Assembly: GCF_037038585.1 (NCBI RefSeq)
Contig: NW_027288514.1
Coordinates: 240,023-304,022, forward strand
DNA length: 64,000 nucleotides
Direction of reading: 5' to 3'
Origin: Patagioenas fasciata
Taxonomy: Eukaryota; Chordata; Aves; Columbiformes; Columbidae
Part shown: piece by piece, positions 62,975 through 64,000 of the stretch
Layout: each line of letters begins with the position of its first letter
How positions within the stretch are numbered: position 1 is the first letter of the stretch
Translations under genes and position numbers: made by a program
The notes under the pieces: model-generated
What the model saw: the letters and a program-made list of their open reading frames with translations, nothing else
What the model was told of the DNA's origin: nothing
Database searches by the model: none

Positions 62975-64000
62975 TTGAACTTGAGGAAACACGCGTCTGA
63001 GCAAAACTCCCAAACGCTTCCAGGAAAGACACAGGCTCTCCCACAAGCACACAAGTGTTTGCCCTCAGCTATAGATCAGGGACAAGCCTGTGAAGAGCAA
63101 CCAAAGAGCTCGTCCGTCTTTCCCTCAATAGATGGAGTAGGCGCGCTTGCGGATGTGTGCGTGTGTGTGGCCACGCGTTTGCTTAGGCATCAGTGTGTGA
63201 AAAGGTAGGTGCTTTTCTCTAGCTGCGTGTGCGTGCACGTGGTGCTGGGTGCACATCCCTGGGTGCTCGTGGAAAGGTTTCTGCATGGTTTTCGCTGAGG
63301 AATCGTGTGTGTGCACATGGACAAAGAGAAGGCGCAGCAACCAGGTTCCAGCGCCGAAGAAGGCAAAAGGCGAGGTTTCCGGCGCTATCTCCTTCTCTCC
63401 CCAGAGCTAGTCGCGCAAAGCAAGCCGCTAAGCCGGCGACCGGCAAGAGAGCTACAACGAAGCATGCCGAACGGAGAAAATAGCAGCAGCTCATCTGTTC
63501 ACACCTTGTTTCTGCCATGTGCTTGAACGCCAAGACGTTCGCGCTTCTGTGAGATGAAAGACGTCCTTCTGCATATGTGGTTGCTCACACCGGTGCACTT
63601 GTTAGTGTATCCATTCAGTCCTGGGCTGCGGGGCATTCAGAAGTGGCTCTGTGGAGACGTCTGCATAGAGGCAGCTGTCAGAACACGCACACTCGATTGT
63701 TCACCAAAACATATGCAGACGCGTCCTTAGCCTGTAGATTTGGATGCACAGAGTTCCCTGTGTTCGCAAGAGACAAGGGAATCGCGTCTGTGCGCACAGA
63801 AGCAATAGCGGACCGTTTCCCTCGGAGTGAACGCGAAAGAGCCGTCTATATACTCGCAGACACGCGAACGTGCCTCAATGCGGTCACAGAGGCAGCAGCT
63901 TTTGCACAGATGCTCCTGGTGATTCTGGCACTTTCCAGGCACACTCCTGAAAGTCGCGCACACTGCTGTTCACTCGCTAAACGACCTCTTGGGAAACACA
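62975..64000. repeat. Partial monomer unit 44 (short, left 1026 bp)
   Basis: Short form cut by the window end. It lacks one G in the run at 63134-63135 and has A at 64000 where other copies have G. Confidence 0.97.

Larger units (their letters stand above)
1..64000. repeat. Satellite array, 1415/1699-bp monomers, fills the window
   Basis: Every part of the window is a copy of the same monomer in the same orientation. The anchor word at monomer position 1 recurs 44 times with spacings of 1415, 1699, 1414 (once) or 1416 (once) bases. Complete copies sum exactly to 62833 bp (7 x 1699, 34 x 1415, 1414, 1416). Copies differ by only a few substitutions each, so identity between most pairs is above 99 percent outside the length polymorphism. 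Neither end reaches unique sequence. No domain, rRNA, tRNA or transposase motif is seen in any frame. A centromeric, pericentromeric or subtelomeric heterochromatin role is inferred from size and lack of genes only. CpG is not depleted and composition resembles coccidian Apicomplexa; I could not match a named satellite. Confidence 0.98.

Noticed and set aside
1..64000. CRISPR array or bacterial integrated repeat
   Set aside because: Repeats are 1.4-1.7 kb with no unique spacers, and no cas-like or other bacterial gene is present.
1..64000. Tandem rDNA, 5S, tRNA or spliced-leader gene array
   Set aside because: No rRNA-like conserved stretch, tRNA B-box or convincing Pol III gene architecture is seen in the monomer on either strand.
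1..64000. Pure assembly artefact from one collapsed or looped monomer
   Set aside because: Monomers carry ordered private variants, a length polymorphism and a mapped hybrid unit, which simple looping would not generate. Exact copy number still depends on the assembly.

Overview
The whole 64-kb window is one uninterrupted tandem (satellite) array. There is no unique sequence, no recognisable protein-coding gene, no rRNA or tRNA gene, no transposon coding region and no CRISPR array. Forty-three complete monomers lie head-to-tail on the + strand between 142 and 62974. They are flanked by a 141-bp partial monomer on the left and a 1026-bp partial monomer on the right, so the array runs off both ends of the window. 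I used a T at the start of a fixed 'ttgaacttgagg' motif as position 1 of each monomer; this phase is arbitrary.

Two monomer lengths occur. The short form (S) is 1415 bp, with 36 copies of which one is 1414 and one 1416. The long form (L) is 1699 bp, with 7 copies. They differ at one place: S has 11 bp where L has an unrelated 295 bp. Otherwise copies differ at only a handful of diagnostic sites. In S coordinates these are 78, 149, 154, 221, 617, 657, 819, 890, 892, 1115, 1128, 1153, 1183, 1197, 1326-1327 and 1381.

Layout: units 1-10 (142-15143) are L S S S L L S S S S. Unit 11 (15144-16557) is a damaged S. Units 12-22 (16558-33258) repeat the order and private variants of units 1-10 with one extra L unit (unit 16), which looks like the product of a one-unit-shifted unequal crossover. 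Units 23-43 (33259-62974) are all S and fall into small groups of shared variants. The right end (units 43-44) carries two single-base indels.

Organism: base composition near half GC, undepleted CpG, abundant TG/CTGTCTC-type words and the absence of genes over 64 kb point to a eukaryotic heterochromatic, centromere-proximal or subtelomeric satellite. The word style resembles coccidian apicomplexans (Toxoplasma/Neospora type), but this is an impression from composition. I could not match the monomer to a named satellite. No telomere repeat is visible.

No genes work together here. The biology is that of array evolution: block duplication, unequal exchange and local homogenisation. Open frames of 60-250 codons occur in every monomer, but most start at TTG or GTG, overlap on both strands and share no recognised domain, so I do not call them genes.
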